NCBI GenBank assembly: GCA_019426215.1
Contig: CM033394.1
Span: 19,302,195-19,366,194, forward strand
Reading direction: 5' to 3'
Length of the DNA stretch: 64,000 bases
DNA from: Buddleja alternifolia
Lineage: Eukaryota; Streptophyta; Magnoliopsida; Lamiales; Scrophulariaceae
This document shows, piece after piece, positions 47,201 through 57,662 of this stretch. Under the pieces are notes generated by a model, which worked only from the letters and a program-made list of their open reading frames with translations, ran no database searches and was not told the DNA's origin. Position 1 is the stretch's first letter. Each line of letters opens with the position of its first letter. Both the position numbers and the translations under genes were made by a program.

Positions 47201-48502
47201 GGGCCATAGATAGCTCAATTCGCACATTCATTCAAGGGACCTGCATCTCTCGTTCCAAGCTGACTGAATTTCTGGAAGCTGCTTCAGATTCCTATGCTAC
47301 TCTCGCCTCTTGGAACTTCCAATTTGATGACTTTCGTCAAGATGAGTCAGTGATTGAGGAAGTGCCTACTAAGTTGGTTGAAGACTATGATTGAGGAAGC
47401 ACCAGCGTCCACTTCATAAGTTGCACGTACTCCAACATTTGCTGAAGAACCAGTTCAGGCGTCTCCACCAAGAGCTACTCCTGACGCTCCTGAACTCGTT
47501 GATTCTGTTGTTGCTGATACTACTGACGATCTTCAAACTGATGTACGAGGTACAATTTTTGATCCTGCATATCAAGCTCCCCTTGACTCACTCAAACATA
47601 CATCCAGATTCAGGCGATCGGCTCCTCAAGCTGTTCCATCGGATGTGGGTCAAGCATTTAGACCTTTGCCGAAATCTGTCTTAGAGGAGATGAGCAATCA
47701 AGCTACTCAGAATGAAAAATCCCTCCACTGGATTAAGACAGATCTGGCAAAGATTGAATCTCAAACCATGAACGCTCAAATAGGTCATATGAAAGGTTCT
47801 GCTCAAGCGGCTGTTGATGAGTGTCGTAGAGAATTTCAAGATATGAATGATGCTACCAACGCTAAGCTTCTTGCCATGCACGAACATTTCGACAAGCGTT
47901 TTGATGATATTAAAGCTTCAATGTATCAGATTGCTACTCAAGTTAGCCTACTCACAGAACATTTTCTGAAGGCTGATGATGGCAATAAGGGGGAAGAGAA
48001 GAGAAAAGCATTTGGTTCAAGAGCTCAAAATCCTCCTCCGCCGCCGAAGCGTCAGCAATTGTCTACTCTTTCTGTGTCTAGACTCCCATCTTGGATAACA
48101 GCTTATGGAGTAAGTGATTCTGCTGGAGCGCCTAGTAGAACACTAAGAGAACCTCCACTAGCTCTATATCCAAATCTACCAATACCTACTAGAGCACGGC
48201 TTGAACAGTTTGACATTCCTCTTCAAAGAGCATCTATTCCAGAACCTTCTGATCCAAGAATCTTAGCTGAAGAGAGGCAGATGACTGACTTCAACCGAAC
48301 TTTCAGAATTTGCTTAAGGTATATGAGTATTGACCCGACTGAATGGGACAAACACTTTGTAGCTTTCAAGAAGAGACAAAAGGAAGAGAACAAGCTCATA
48401 ATCGACAAAGATCATGAAGCGATGGTGACTTTGGAAGACAGCCTAACTGAAGCTATTCTAGCTGAAATGCCCAAGCAATACAAAGTTAGACTAAGTCGTT
48501 AA
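44224..48502 (+). pseudogene. S2 env-like (third) ORF, about 1425 codons, broken
   Basis: Starts at the ATG at 44224 (MAPKKSTSASAEPIIKVTES). Nearly all of it to 47394 lies in one frame, broken by stops at 44296, 45883, 46114 and 47068; after about 47395 it shifts and ends at 48502. Visible parts: a conserved N-terminal domain (44341-44990: FLTKYSYLFPMEVDTFW, ILLNLEINWSEYVFGRFWDYLS), a low-complexity part with about five tandem VEPSAQV-type repeats (45358-45480), a middle domain (46174-47390), and a C-terminal helix-rich, then Pro-rich segment (PPPPPKRQQ). No clear signal peptide or membrane span is seen, so a true envelope role is doubtful. Homologous to S1 at 1787-3044. Confidence 0.8.
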
Positions 48503-48734
48503 GACTTCTTGATTTGCACTATCTATATTCTTGTCTCTTATGAAATTTTTGTTTAGTTGTAAAAATGCCTGTAATCATTGACATATATAAAATGCATTTT
48601 TCAACTGAAACAACTCGTTGAAGCATAACTAACATCAACTAACCTTATCTAACCAAAACTAACTTTTTTTTTTGGCTGTCTATACTCTTGAACTATAAAA
48701 GAGTAAGTATTGCCATCATCAAAAAGGGGGAAAT
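48503..48734 (+). other. 3' untranslated region and polypurine tract of S2
   Basis: AT-rich sequence with a short inverted repeat around ACTCTTGAAC, ending in the purine tract AAAAAGGGGGAAAT directly before the LTR at 48735. Confidence 0.82.
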
Positions 48735-50267
48735 TGTTAGGAATTTCATGTTAGATGTTTTGATGATGACAAATTAGAATTTAATGTTAGACCCCAAAAT
48801 ATGTAAGTTTGATTTAGTAGAAATCATGTATAAGCTGTAAAGCGTTAGATTTGTAAAAGGCTTTATAGGTTTCGTTTTATTTTTATTCTAGATTGTTAGG
48901 CTAAGAAGTCTTAGGCTGAGCGTCTGATGAATTCTGAATGAGCTTATCAGTAGTAAAGTTTGAAGACTCAAGCGCCCGAAGTCAGAATGAAGATGAAGTT
49001 TCCAAGCGTCCAAATCACCAGCGATATCAAGCGTCACCTTATAGGACAGAAGTGATTCAAGGATGGATAAGCGTCTATCAAGGATGGATTTCACCTGAAT
49101 TTATTTCAAGTCCAGAAAGAGTTTAATGCAAATATTCTTAGTGCATTAAGTGTTAACGGGCATTTAATTCAAATGCATTAAATGCTAATAAGAGCATTAA
49201 ATATGATAGGCACTTTCAAACGTACGGAGAAGCCACCTTATTGGACTATCAACTATTCACAGAATACAGCACCAACTTTTGCGCAGCAGATTTTCAGGAA
49301 AAAGGACACAAGTGGTTCACTCGCGGAAGTCAGAGACACGCGCCTGTGCATGTGTCAAATAGACACTTTTTTCAAGAATGCCTATAAATAGGACTTCAAC
49401 AACTAGCCAAAAATAACGATCCACTCAAAGCCAAATTGTTGTTGCATTGAAGTCTCATTCCTTAAAATCTCAGAAAAGCCAAAATATTCAAGCAAATATT
49501 CTCCTTGCTTTTCTTCAATTCCTGAGACAGTTAACCAAATATCTCAAACATTCTTTTTGGAGAAACCTACACTACTATTGAAATATTCCAAGTTGTTTGA
49601 ACTTTATCAAAATCAAACAAATCGTTTAGAAAAACCTCACCCAAGCCTCGCGATCTGTCTGAAGTCGAAGTTGGATATTTGCATTATTTCTGGGTGAAAG
49701 AAGCAAGAGGATAGAAGTGATTTGGAGCAAAAATCTGTGTGATCAAGGAGCTCAAGTCATCAACATCCATCTCTCCCTAATTTGTAGAAGTTTCTGTGTG
49801 ATTCTTTGAGAACCATCTTAGTGGATTGCCTCCGAGTGTTTAAGGAGAAGAAGGACGTAGTTGGGATTACACCACCCAACGAACCTTACAAATATCATGT
49901 TCTTTGCTTTACAGTCATTTTTCATATTATTATATCATTGTATAAATCTGTTAAGTAAAACTCAAGTGAACGCTAAGCAACTAAGGAACCGTTTGTGACA
50001 CTAAAGCTTTGAAACAAGAAGACTACAAAATCATTCCCATGTCTAACATTGATTAAAGAAGTGAACACTTAAACCCATTTGGTTATAGTATTCAAATCTT
50101 GAAATCTAAGTTAACTTTATAAAACAGTCTTTATTAGACGCTCAGGTCAAGCGCCTACTTCTCAAGCGTCCAATGAATTTTTGAACGAAATTTCTGGAGT
50201 AGAAAAAGACGTCAGGGTCTATTCAACCCCCCTTCTAGACCCTTTCGTATGCCACTTGGGACCAACA
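48735..50267 (+). repeat. 3' LTR of S2
   Basis: 1533 bases, TGTTAGGAATTTC...GACCAACA, followed by the target copy CTCCT at 50268-50272. TATA-like CCTATAAATAGG near 49380. Confidence 0.93.
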
Positions 50268-51198
50268 CTCCTGCTGGACACAAGAGTATACTCAGTGACC
50301 TCTAATCCTTATGATCTAATCATATGGTCAAGTACTGTGAGTTTAATTGAACCGTGACTCTCACTTGACTAGGATATTATAATAAAAGGTTTATATTTGT
50401 ACGGTATTCACAGCGTCAAAGATTTGGAATGATCCTATTCATTCAATCTCAATTAGGCTTCGATGTGGGCCACGTGACTGACTAGATATTACTCACATCC
50501 CTTGGTTTCCTCCAATTGCCTTTTGAGACAAACCTAAAGAGTCGCGCTTAAAGGAATCGCAAAGAAAAAATAATGGTTTTAGACTTGAGAGGTTTTTCCG
50601 TATTTGATAGCATAATTAATTAATTGGTCATTGGATGATCATATTAATTAATTAAATATATATTAATGTGTTAATTAATTTCTTTAAGAAATTAATTATG
50701 GAATTGATATATTTATTTAGTTATTTAAGTATTTATTTATTGTATGAATAACATAATCAAATAATTAATTAAAATGAAATCAAGCACGTGGACTAGCCCC
50801 CAAGGGCTAGATCACGCCTAACTAATGAATGCCTAGGGCCTTGATAATATGTGCTTAATTATTTTCTTGTGTAATATAAATATTACTTGGTGGAAATAAT
50901 TAAACCCTAGCCTCATAACATAACTTTCTCTCCAAGTCAAAAACTCCCACCTCTCTCTCTCGCTCTCTCTCTCTCTAGCCGTCCACCAAGGAGAAAAGAA
51001 AGAGATTTTCCGCTTCGGATTTTGGTGTGGTGATCTAGAGGCAGTGGTTGTTACGCTACTAATCAAAAGCTGGTTCAAAAATCAAAGTAATTAACGGAAA
51101 AGGTATGTATTTCTTATCATGGTTTGAATATGCAAAAATTAGAGATGAACCACCGTGGGTTTAATTTTCCGCTGCGTTTTTATCTTTTTTACCCAACA
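50268..51198 (+). repeat. 3' LTR of E, right part
   Basis: Continues the LTR interrupted at 36150 (the CTCCT at 50268-50272 is the duplicated target), ending CCGCTGCG...ACCCAACA at 51198, comparable to the end of A's LTR at 3045. Whole LTR about 1.6 kb. Includes a (CT)n run at about 50950-50985. Confidence 0.87.
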
Positions 51199-51618
51199 CA
51201 ATGAAGGTGAAATCAAATGATTGGTCACTCTCGATCCCCTCCCCGAAGTCGGGATTTCCCGACTCCCGAGGAGGATGGTGTGAGGAGACCTATTCCATAG
51301 AGAAGAGAAGCGAGGGTCGATACCACTCTATCTCCTCACCGAAGTCCGAGATAACTGGCTCCTGAGATGTTCAAATTGAGGAGCTTAGGACCGCGTGGAA
51401 GAGAAGCCGGGTCAGAAGAGATTGAAAGTAGTTATACATCCCTTCCTCAGTCCCATACCCGACGAAGGACTGAAAGAGTTGAAGTCTCTGACCAAGCTCC
51501 AGCGTCACTCTAGTCCTTCATAGTAGTCACGGGGATGAAGTGGAAGAAGACCCTCACCTCCGACCATTGGCAGTTGTGCCCGCTCGATGGAGCCCTTTCT
51601 GGACGGCAATTTCATTGG
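51199..51618. other. Unassigned GC-richer segment
   Basis: About 400 bases, higher in G+C than the surrounding DNA, between E's end and a Mutator-type MITE. It holds a perfect hairpin GTCGGGATTTCCCGAC (near 51251) and repeated CACCGAAGTC/CCCGAAGTC words. I found no long ORF and no domain; all frames are interrupted. It may be an old gag remnant or host spacer, but I cannot tell. Confidence 0.35.
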
Positions 51619-51628
51619 TGTGTTTAAA

Positions 51629-52080
51629 GGAAAATTGCTTTCATCTCCTATAACTTTGCCCCATTTTTAATTTTGATCTCATTCATTGCGAATTTCTCAC
51701 ATTTAAGTCCCATAATTTTTTAAAATTCTCATAGCTAGTCACAACCGAAATTTTCGTCCAAAATTTAATTGTCAATTTAGTTTGTCAACATATTTACTGA
51801 TTTTTTTGGGATCAATTCATGCGTGAATGCACTCACACAAACAATATTTTATGTCATGATATTTCTATTTAATATCACGTGTCACTCATGCATAAAATCT
51901 CTCCAAAAAATTGGTCAAAATGTTGACTAATGGAGTCGACCGTCAAATTGTAGATGGAAAATTCTATTAGGATTAAATCTAAAACCTTTTGAAAATTATG
52001 AAACTAAATGTGAAAAATCCTTAACGCATGAGACGAAAATTGAAATGGGACTAAGTTATAGAACAAAATGTAATTTTCCA
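51629..52080. mobile_element. Mutator-type MITE, 10 bp target duplication
   Basis: About 450 bases with terminal inverted repeats beginning GGAAAATTGC (left) and GGAAAATTAC (right, complement), imperfectly matched for about 130 bases (shared TATAACTT...CCCCATTT-like and TCTCAT words). Exact 10 bp direct duplication TGTGTTTAAA at 51619-51628 and 52081-52090. Long inverted repeats with a 9-11 bp duplication indicate a MULE-derived element. No ORF. Confidence 0.88.
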
Positions 52081-52090
52081 TGTGTTTAAA

Positions 52091-53405
52091 CATAATAAAA
52101 ACCAAGATATATATAAGATTCACAACCCAGAAATCACACAAAAGCAATCTTGTCAGATGAATCAATAAAGACAATTTCCTGCAGACAAATTAGTTTTGTC
52201 TAGGATACAGATATTTGTCTTCCTCCACCATTTAAGGATCTCAGAAGTTTAATTAATCTATAATGAAGACTTAATTAAAGTACTTGACAAAAACAAATAT
52301 ATATTAGATTATTTCGACACACGGGTGGAGAACTGGAAATACATTAATAAAAAGTTTACATTTGAGGATGATCAACTGCTTCCTCCAATTTTATCTGTGG
52401 TGCTCAAATAGAAGACTTATCCAGCTATCTTCATATTATACAGACTAAAAATTACACATGCCATATTTTTCTGTGTATGCATGTAGGTTTTGTACCTAGG
52501 ACACTTATGTATGAAATAGATATATCTAATTTCAATGGAATTAGAATTTAGGTTGTGATTAAATGTGTTTTCATTTCATTTTCAACCTACAATTTTGAAA
52601 ATATATATATATATGAGAAAAGAAATTTATCATTGTTGTGTGAAAATGATAAGCATATATATTTAGTTCTGTTTTTGAAAATGAGTTTTGATGATTGATA
52701 ATGTGTGAATTCAAAAGATAGCATATAACCAATTAAAGTTGAAATTTTCACAATTTATCAATTTGAAAAACCTAAAGAATATCAAGAACTAAATTTGATA
52801 ATTTCTTAATGTAAGAACTTAAAATATAATCTAGTCTAAAAATCACATTGGGTTTTTCAAATTGAACAACTAGTGGATTGAGTTACGGAAAATTTATCTA
52901 GAATTTTCAAAGTAGTTTTTGCAGTTATATTTGATACATATATAGTGGATTGAGTTATGTTGTGTAATTGTTTAGCGGTTGCATGCTCTTAGTTATCGGT
53001 AGTTTAGAAAGTGTTGATATCCCTCCAATTTTCTACCCATTTTATTGTCGCGAGTGTTGATAATAATAGAACAATATCGGTTTTCATAATAAAAATAAAA
53101 AAAAATCATAAATTGTTTCAATGTCATAAATATTCTGTAAATTGATGGGCTTTTAAGGTAATTCAGCCACTCCAAGGTTTGTGATTATCTAACACACATA
53201 TAATCCTCGATAATGCTTATATTTTGTGTACATGGGCTCAACTGATTCTAGGCCTAGGAGATTATTGAGATGAGTTGATTTTAAGTCCAATTAATCAAGT
53301 GGATCACTGGGCTTAGGATTTAATTATACATTTGGATGAAGGGAGACTTATATCAAGAAATCCCAAACATTCCTTGGCAGAAAAAGGCCCAAGTATTTGT
53401 AAGAA
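52091..53405. other. AT-rich intergenic DNA, no gene seen
   Basis: About 1.3 kb with frequent stops in all frames and short (TA)n runs (52600 region). The small ORF at 52993-53175 (minus) has no recognisable motif and low-complexity composition. I see no TE termini I can defend. Confidence 0.5.
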
Positions 53406-53407
53406 GG

Positions 53408-53588
53408 GTTTGGCTAAGTTTATTTTAAATAATTTATAAGTTGTAAGTGCTTATAAGATGTTTTTAAACTTATAAAGTTTTAAAAAATAAGTTAAGATTT
53501 CCTGATTTATCCTTTAAGAGGTTATAAGCTCCTGACAGTTTATTTTGTAAGCTTATAAGTTGTTTCAACTAAAAATTTACCAAACGCT
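53408..53588. mobile_element. Possible small MITE
   Basis: About 180 bases with imperfect inverted ends, GGTTTGGCTAAGTTTATTT against the complement of the right end GCGTTTGGTAAATTTTTAG, and internal repeated ACTTATAA/TTATAAG words able to fold into a hairpin. No convincing target duplication, so class and exact ends are uncertain. Confidence 0.45.
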
Positions 53589-53788
53589 CAGCAAAAGTTT
53601 GTAAACTCCAAACAAAGTTGTCTTAAGGAGATTACAAGCTCATTCAAACATCCTATAAATCTTGTGCCCCTATAGAAAAGGTATATTCTGGGTATTTGTT
53701 TGTGGTGTGTTATTATTGTCATAGTACATTGAGTTCTCAACTCTCTTTCTTCAATAGTTTTTCTCATTGACTTAACTATCGGAGGATG

Positions 53789-54050
53789 TTTTTTTTTTTT
53801 TTTTTTTAATAAGGAACAAATGATATAGAATATACTGTATTAAACAATCAAGAGGTCCGCAGTAAAGGCGTTCATTATTAATAGTAGGAACCAAAAATAG
53901 ATTCTTGATCCTTCAAAACAGAACCGAAAAGATATTGGACTACCTTGTTCCCAGTATCATAAACAAGATCAAAATGAAAATCAAAAAAGGATAATGAAAG
54001 TAAACGAATGTCAGCCAAAATAAGACCTAAAATGGAAATCCTCACATTAT
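53789..54050 (-). pseudogene. LINE 3' remnant with poly(A) tail
   Basis: A 19-base T run (53789-53807) on the plus strand is the poly(A) tail of a minus-strand insertion. Upstream on that strand a degenerate frame reads LADIRLLSLSFFDFHFDLVYDTGNKVVQYL, which resembles the end of the C-terminal RNase H-like domain (RVT_3) of plant L1-type LINEs. Severely 5'-truncated, as usual for LINE copies. A possible short target duplication GAGGAT lies at 53782-53787 and about 54051-54056. Confidence 0.62.
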
Positions 54051-54056
54051 GAGGAT

Positions 54057-54728
54057 TATTTGTAAGAGATGTTTGTTTGTGTATGAATCACCAGGTGTGA
54101 CATATAATCTACGTAAGTATCATTTTCTCTAGACAATTAAGTAGTAATATGTCATGACCTTAGACGGAAACGGGAATTTGAGTTTTAGCTACTGAATTTT
54201 AGAATCAAATGCTCAAGGATATGAATCGTTCAACTTAAAAGGAAACCAATAAGATATTGCCACGTATTTATGGATGAAGACATCTCTTGCAACACCCAAG
54301 CAATCTGGCCGTACACGTGTCGCTAAATCAACGACGGCCAATTATTCAGAAAAACAAACTTACCTCAACGGCTTCTTCCCATTCAGCACCACTCAGTGAT
54401 ACTTTTGCCACTTGTTGCACCATTCACACACTTGAGATGTGTATTTTTAGATTTTGTTTCATAAACTTAGTATAAATAGTCTGATGTACTTGCTTACTTA
54501 TATAAATGGAATAGCTATGTCTTTTCCCACTAAATTCTCTGCGTTCCCATCTAACTTTCTACAATCTTCACTTATTCTCACTCCTCTATCTTCTTATGTT
54601 TCTAAATCGAATTCAAGTTCGTTACACAATATATAGTACGAGATTTATAAGAGATCTACATGAGAAGAAGTGTACTTCAATTTCATTTGAATCACTAATT
54701 ACAGCTAAACTCATTCAGTTTCTCATTA
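54057..54728 (+). other. Promoter-like segment, no gene assigned
   Basis: Contains a G-box-like TACACGTGTCG (near 54312), a TATA box TATAAATAG (54471-54479) and then a pyrimidine-rich stretch of about 100 bases (54515-54610), an arrangement seen in plant promoters and in LTRs. The short ORFs at 54287 and 54454 have no recognisable motif. A solo or degenerate LTR is possible, but I find no matching second copy or primer site. Confidence 0.35.
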
Positions 54729-54866
54729 TCTATACTTTGTACTGATCTGGTTTACGAAATTCACAATTAAATATTATGAAGATTACTATATAATCATTGA
54801 AAAACAAAAATTCTGAGTACCTTAACTTTTTCATTATTGCAACTTTAATTTAACTTATATCAATAT

Positions 54867-54902
54867 AGATTGCCCATGTCTTATGCATGGGTATTGAACT
54901 AG
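54867..54902 (+). mobile_element. Possible Helitron 3' terminus
   Basis: A 6-bp hairpin (CCCATG / CATGGG, 7-base loop) followed after 7 bases by CTAGT and then T. Helitrons typically end in CTRR(T) shortly after a hairpin and insert between A and T. A 5' TC end is not certain; TCTATACT at 54729 after an A is a candidate. Only the terminus is claimed. Confidence 0.4.
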
Positions 54903-54974
54903 TTTTACTAGTAAAACTCAATCTATTTCTTTGTATTTAAGTTTTTCGCTTTTATATGTCAGTTTTATTAAATA

Positions 54975-55590
54975 GGGAAAATTACTAAAAAACCCTTAGA
55001 ATAAACTTTTATATCCCAAAAACCCACGATAATATTTGTCATTCCAAAAAATCCATTCCATCAACTTTTCATTCCAAAAAACCCAATATTTAGGGTTAAA
55101 AAATTTATGGACTTAATTGCCCTTAGCCTTATAGATTAAAAATTAATCTAATGTAGTTATGCAATAAAATTTATTTATTTAAAATTTTTTTACTGATAAT
55201 TGATACTAATTATGATTTTAAATTTAAATTTTCAGATTTTTTAATCTTGTTAAAAAAATTTAAAACATATATTAATTGATAATTGCCATATTAAAATAAA
55301 AAAAAATATATATATACAAATATATTTAAAAAATTAATATTACAAAAGAAAATTCGTATTTTATGATTCATCAATTTGAAAGAATCAAAGCAAAACGATA
55401 CAATAAAAAAAAATGATCAATTATTAACTTAATATATGAAAGGTGTAGTTTAGTCCAAAAAGTTGTTAATCCTCACTTTTGGGGTTTTTGGAATGAAAAG
55501 TTTGTAGGATGAGTTTTTAAGATTGAAAAATATTTTCATGGGTTTTTTGGATATGAAAAATTATTTTAGGGGATTTTGAGTAATTTTCCC
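54975..55590. mobile_element. Mutator-type MITE, 9 bp target duplication
   Basis: 616 bases with inverted ends GGGAAAATTACT...AGTAATTTTCCC, matched imperfectly for about 120 bases through phased CCAAAAAACCC-like words. Exact 9 bp duplication TATTAAATA at 54966-54974 and 55591-55599. AT-rich interior without ORF. Confidence 0.9.
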
Positions 55591-55823
55591 TATTAAATAT
55601 GATAATCTATTTAAATTGTCTTCCAACTTGTGCAGTTCCAAGACGAGATTTTCGATCTACCCATTCTTGCACTAGAACATAAAGCTAGGATTTGCTTATG
55701 TAACGGGGATGATTTTACATATTAAGGATTTTATGTTGGGAATTGCTAAAAGGTTATCTCCTGTACAGGTTACGAGAAATACAATTAACCCTTTAGGTTG
55801 AAAAATATATTTAAATGTCTAAT

Positions 55824-56843
55824 TAGGGGTGCACACAGTTCGATTTTTGCGGTATTTTGATAAAATTTATACTGTACCAGTTGTGATTTTAGGACAACTA
55901 ATACCAAAATTGGACTTTCGAAACCTATACCATCGTATCCGGTACGATACAATTTCGGTACAGTAGGATACGGTTTTGTGGTATTTTTACTATATAGATC
56001 ACATGATTTATCTATATATTATCATTTCCACTTTTTATGCTAAAAAATCTCAAGAAAAATTATGTATACAATACACTAAAAAAGAACATATCTCACCTCT
56101 CATCTCAATGCATGTTTCTTTTGCACTTTTGTTCGTAGAAAAAAAGGGAGGTAAAAGGAAAAGAAAAACTACACTTTGCAATAGAAGAATTTTTTTGAAT
56201 GAGAACGGATTAACTTATGCTTAGAATTAATATGTTCTCTTTTCCTTGAATTAATATCTTCTCTTTTCCTTCAGAAATGTGGTTATAAGTTAGTTGTTAA
56301 TTATAACTACTAGCTAATAAAAATAAAAACAATTGTCAAACTAAATAATAATTAAAATGATAAGAATGTAAGCTTTTACAATAATAGTTGGAATTATTAT
56401 AATTGAGTAACTATTGAGCCCAATAAAAATCATAGAGATTCAAATTCTTGTGTTTTGTACCTCAGTCTCATCTATTTTCTCAAGTAAGTCTTATAGTCTA
56501 ATTCACATTCTTGATGTTAGTATTATGATTTGGAGTCTGGTTTGAAATAATTCTAGAAAATAATTTTAATCTATCTTTTAACTACTTGTCAACTTTAATA
56601 AAATTTACTTATTTTTCATATTTCTAAAATATCACACATTCTCACAAGTTTTGGTAAGAAATCAATTTCCTATAATGAATAGTTATATATATATATATAT
56701 ATATATATGTATACACATAAGGTCCAGTACGATTTTTTACCGGTATTGAATTTCTAAAACCTAAACCATACCAAAATATTTCGATACAGTACGGTGCAGT
56801 ACAGTCGGTATGGTACGATTTCAGAAAACCATGAACACCCCTA
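55824..56843. mobile_element. Non-autonomous hAT element, 8 bp target duplication
   Basis: 1020 bases, ends TAGGGGTG...CACCCCTA, flanked by the exact 8 bp duplication TGTCTAAT (55816-55823 and 56844-56851), diagnostic of hAT. Subterminal inverted repeats contain GGTACGAT/CGGTAC words near both ends. The interior is AT-rich; the 82-codon ORF at 55976 has no transposase motif, so no hAT transposase is present. Confidence 0.9.
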
Positions 56844-56975
56844 TGTCTAATGAATTTGCCCTAATTGGGCATAAGTATCAAATGACTAAAAAAGTCCTCA
56901 ACATTTATCGAGAACTATAAAGAACCTGAGGGTCCGCATATTATTAGTTCGGGTCGATTTAGTTGATCAAGCCAC

Positions 56976-57662
56976 CACTAGAAAAAATAAGACATAATTG
57001 AAAAAATATCAAGTGACAATTAAAAAATTGTCACTAATTACAAATGTTAGTGACAACAATTTTTATTTAGTCACAACAATAACTTTTACATTTTTAGTAG
57101 TGATAAGATTTGCATAGAATTTATCACTTTTGATAATTAGTGACAAAAAAGTTGTTGTCACTATTGACAATTAGTGATATACGTTTAATGACAACTTAGT
57201 GATAAGAATTATAGTTGTCACTATACATGTGTCACTAATCTTCAAGTCAATAGTGACAATTTTAAAGAAACTATTGTCACTAAAAATCTTTAAGGATAAT
57301 TACACCCACATCCCCTCAATGATGGGATAATTACACAAACCTCCCCTCATTAATTGATAATTACAAACGCACCCCCTCATGTTAAAGATTTCTTACAATT
57401 GTACCCCCTCATGTTAAAGATTTCTTACAATTGCACCCCTGTGTATGTAACAGTTTTTACAATTGCGATAGTGTCCTTGTAATTATTAATTAGTAAGGGC
57501 AGGTTTGTGTAATTACCCCATCATTGAGGGGGTGTGATTGTAATTATCTCAAATCTTTATTGTGATAAAACAAAACTTATTGTCACTCATTTTTTATATC
57601 TAGTGATAATTTTAACATTATCAATTTAAATTTTATCACTAATATTACTTTTTGTTGTAGTG
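56976..57662. mobile_element. CACTA-type MITE
   Basis: Begins CACTAGAAAAAATAAG and ends TTTTTGTTGTAGTG. Interior filled with repeated (A)GTGACAA/TTGTCACT words in both orientations, the subterminal repeats of many small plant CACTA elements. Flanking triplets are CAC and CGC, one mismatch from a 3 bp duplication. Non-coding. It contains a second MITE at 57293-57550, so about 420 bases are its own. Confidence 0.8.
57293..57550. mobile_element. Mutator-type MITE nested in the CACTA MITE
   Basis: 258 bases with inverted ends AGGATAATTACA and GAGATAATTACA (complement), flanked by the exact 9 bp duplication AAATCTTTA (57284-57292 and 57551-57559). Interior carries phased ACCCCCTCATGTTAAAG repeats in tandem. 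Related in ends to the MITE at 21525. Confidence 0.9.

Larger units (their letters stand above)
36151..50267 (+). mobile_element. SIRE-type (Maximus) copia element S2, rearranged
   Basis: Flanked by the 5 bp duplication CTCCT (36146-36150 and 50268-50272). Contents: LTR (36151-37674), a copy of the 3' host flank (37675-38405), 5'-truncated gag, protease, integrase, RT, RNase H, a very long env-like ORF, polypurine tract and 3' LTR (48735-50267). SIRE lineage is indicated by the extra ORF, the long gag with an acidic tail, and the pol motifs (LVSWHSKKQQSIATSTAEAE). The LTRs differ at about 5-6% of positions by eye over the first 560 bases, so it is older than C. Multiple stops. Confidence 0.9.

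Noticed and set aside
54287..54636. Possible small host gene downstream of a TATA box
   Set aside because: The two short ORFs lack motifs, are in conflicting frames and have no splice support I can see; kept only as a promoter-like segment.
55976..56224. 82-codon ORF inside the hAT element
   Set aside because: Low-complexity, Lys-rich C-terminus, no hAT dimerisation or catalytic motif.
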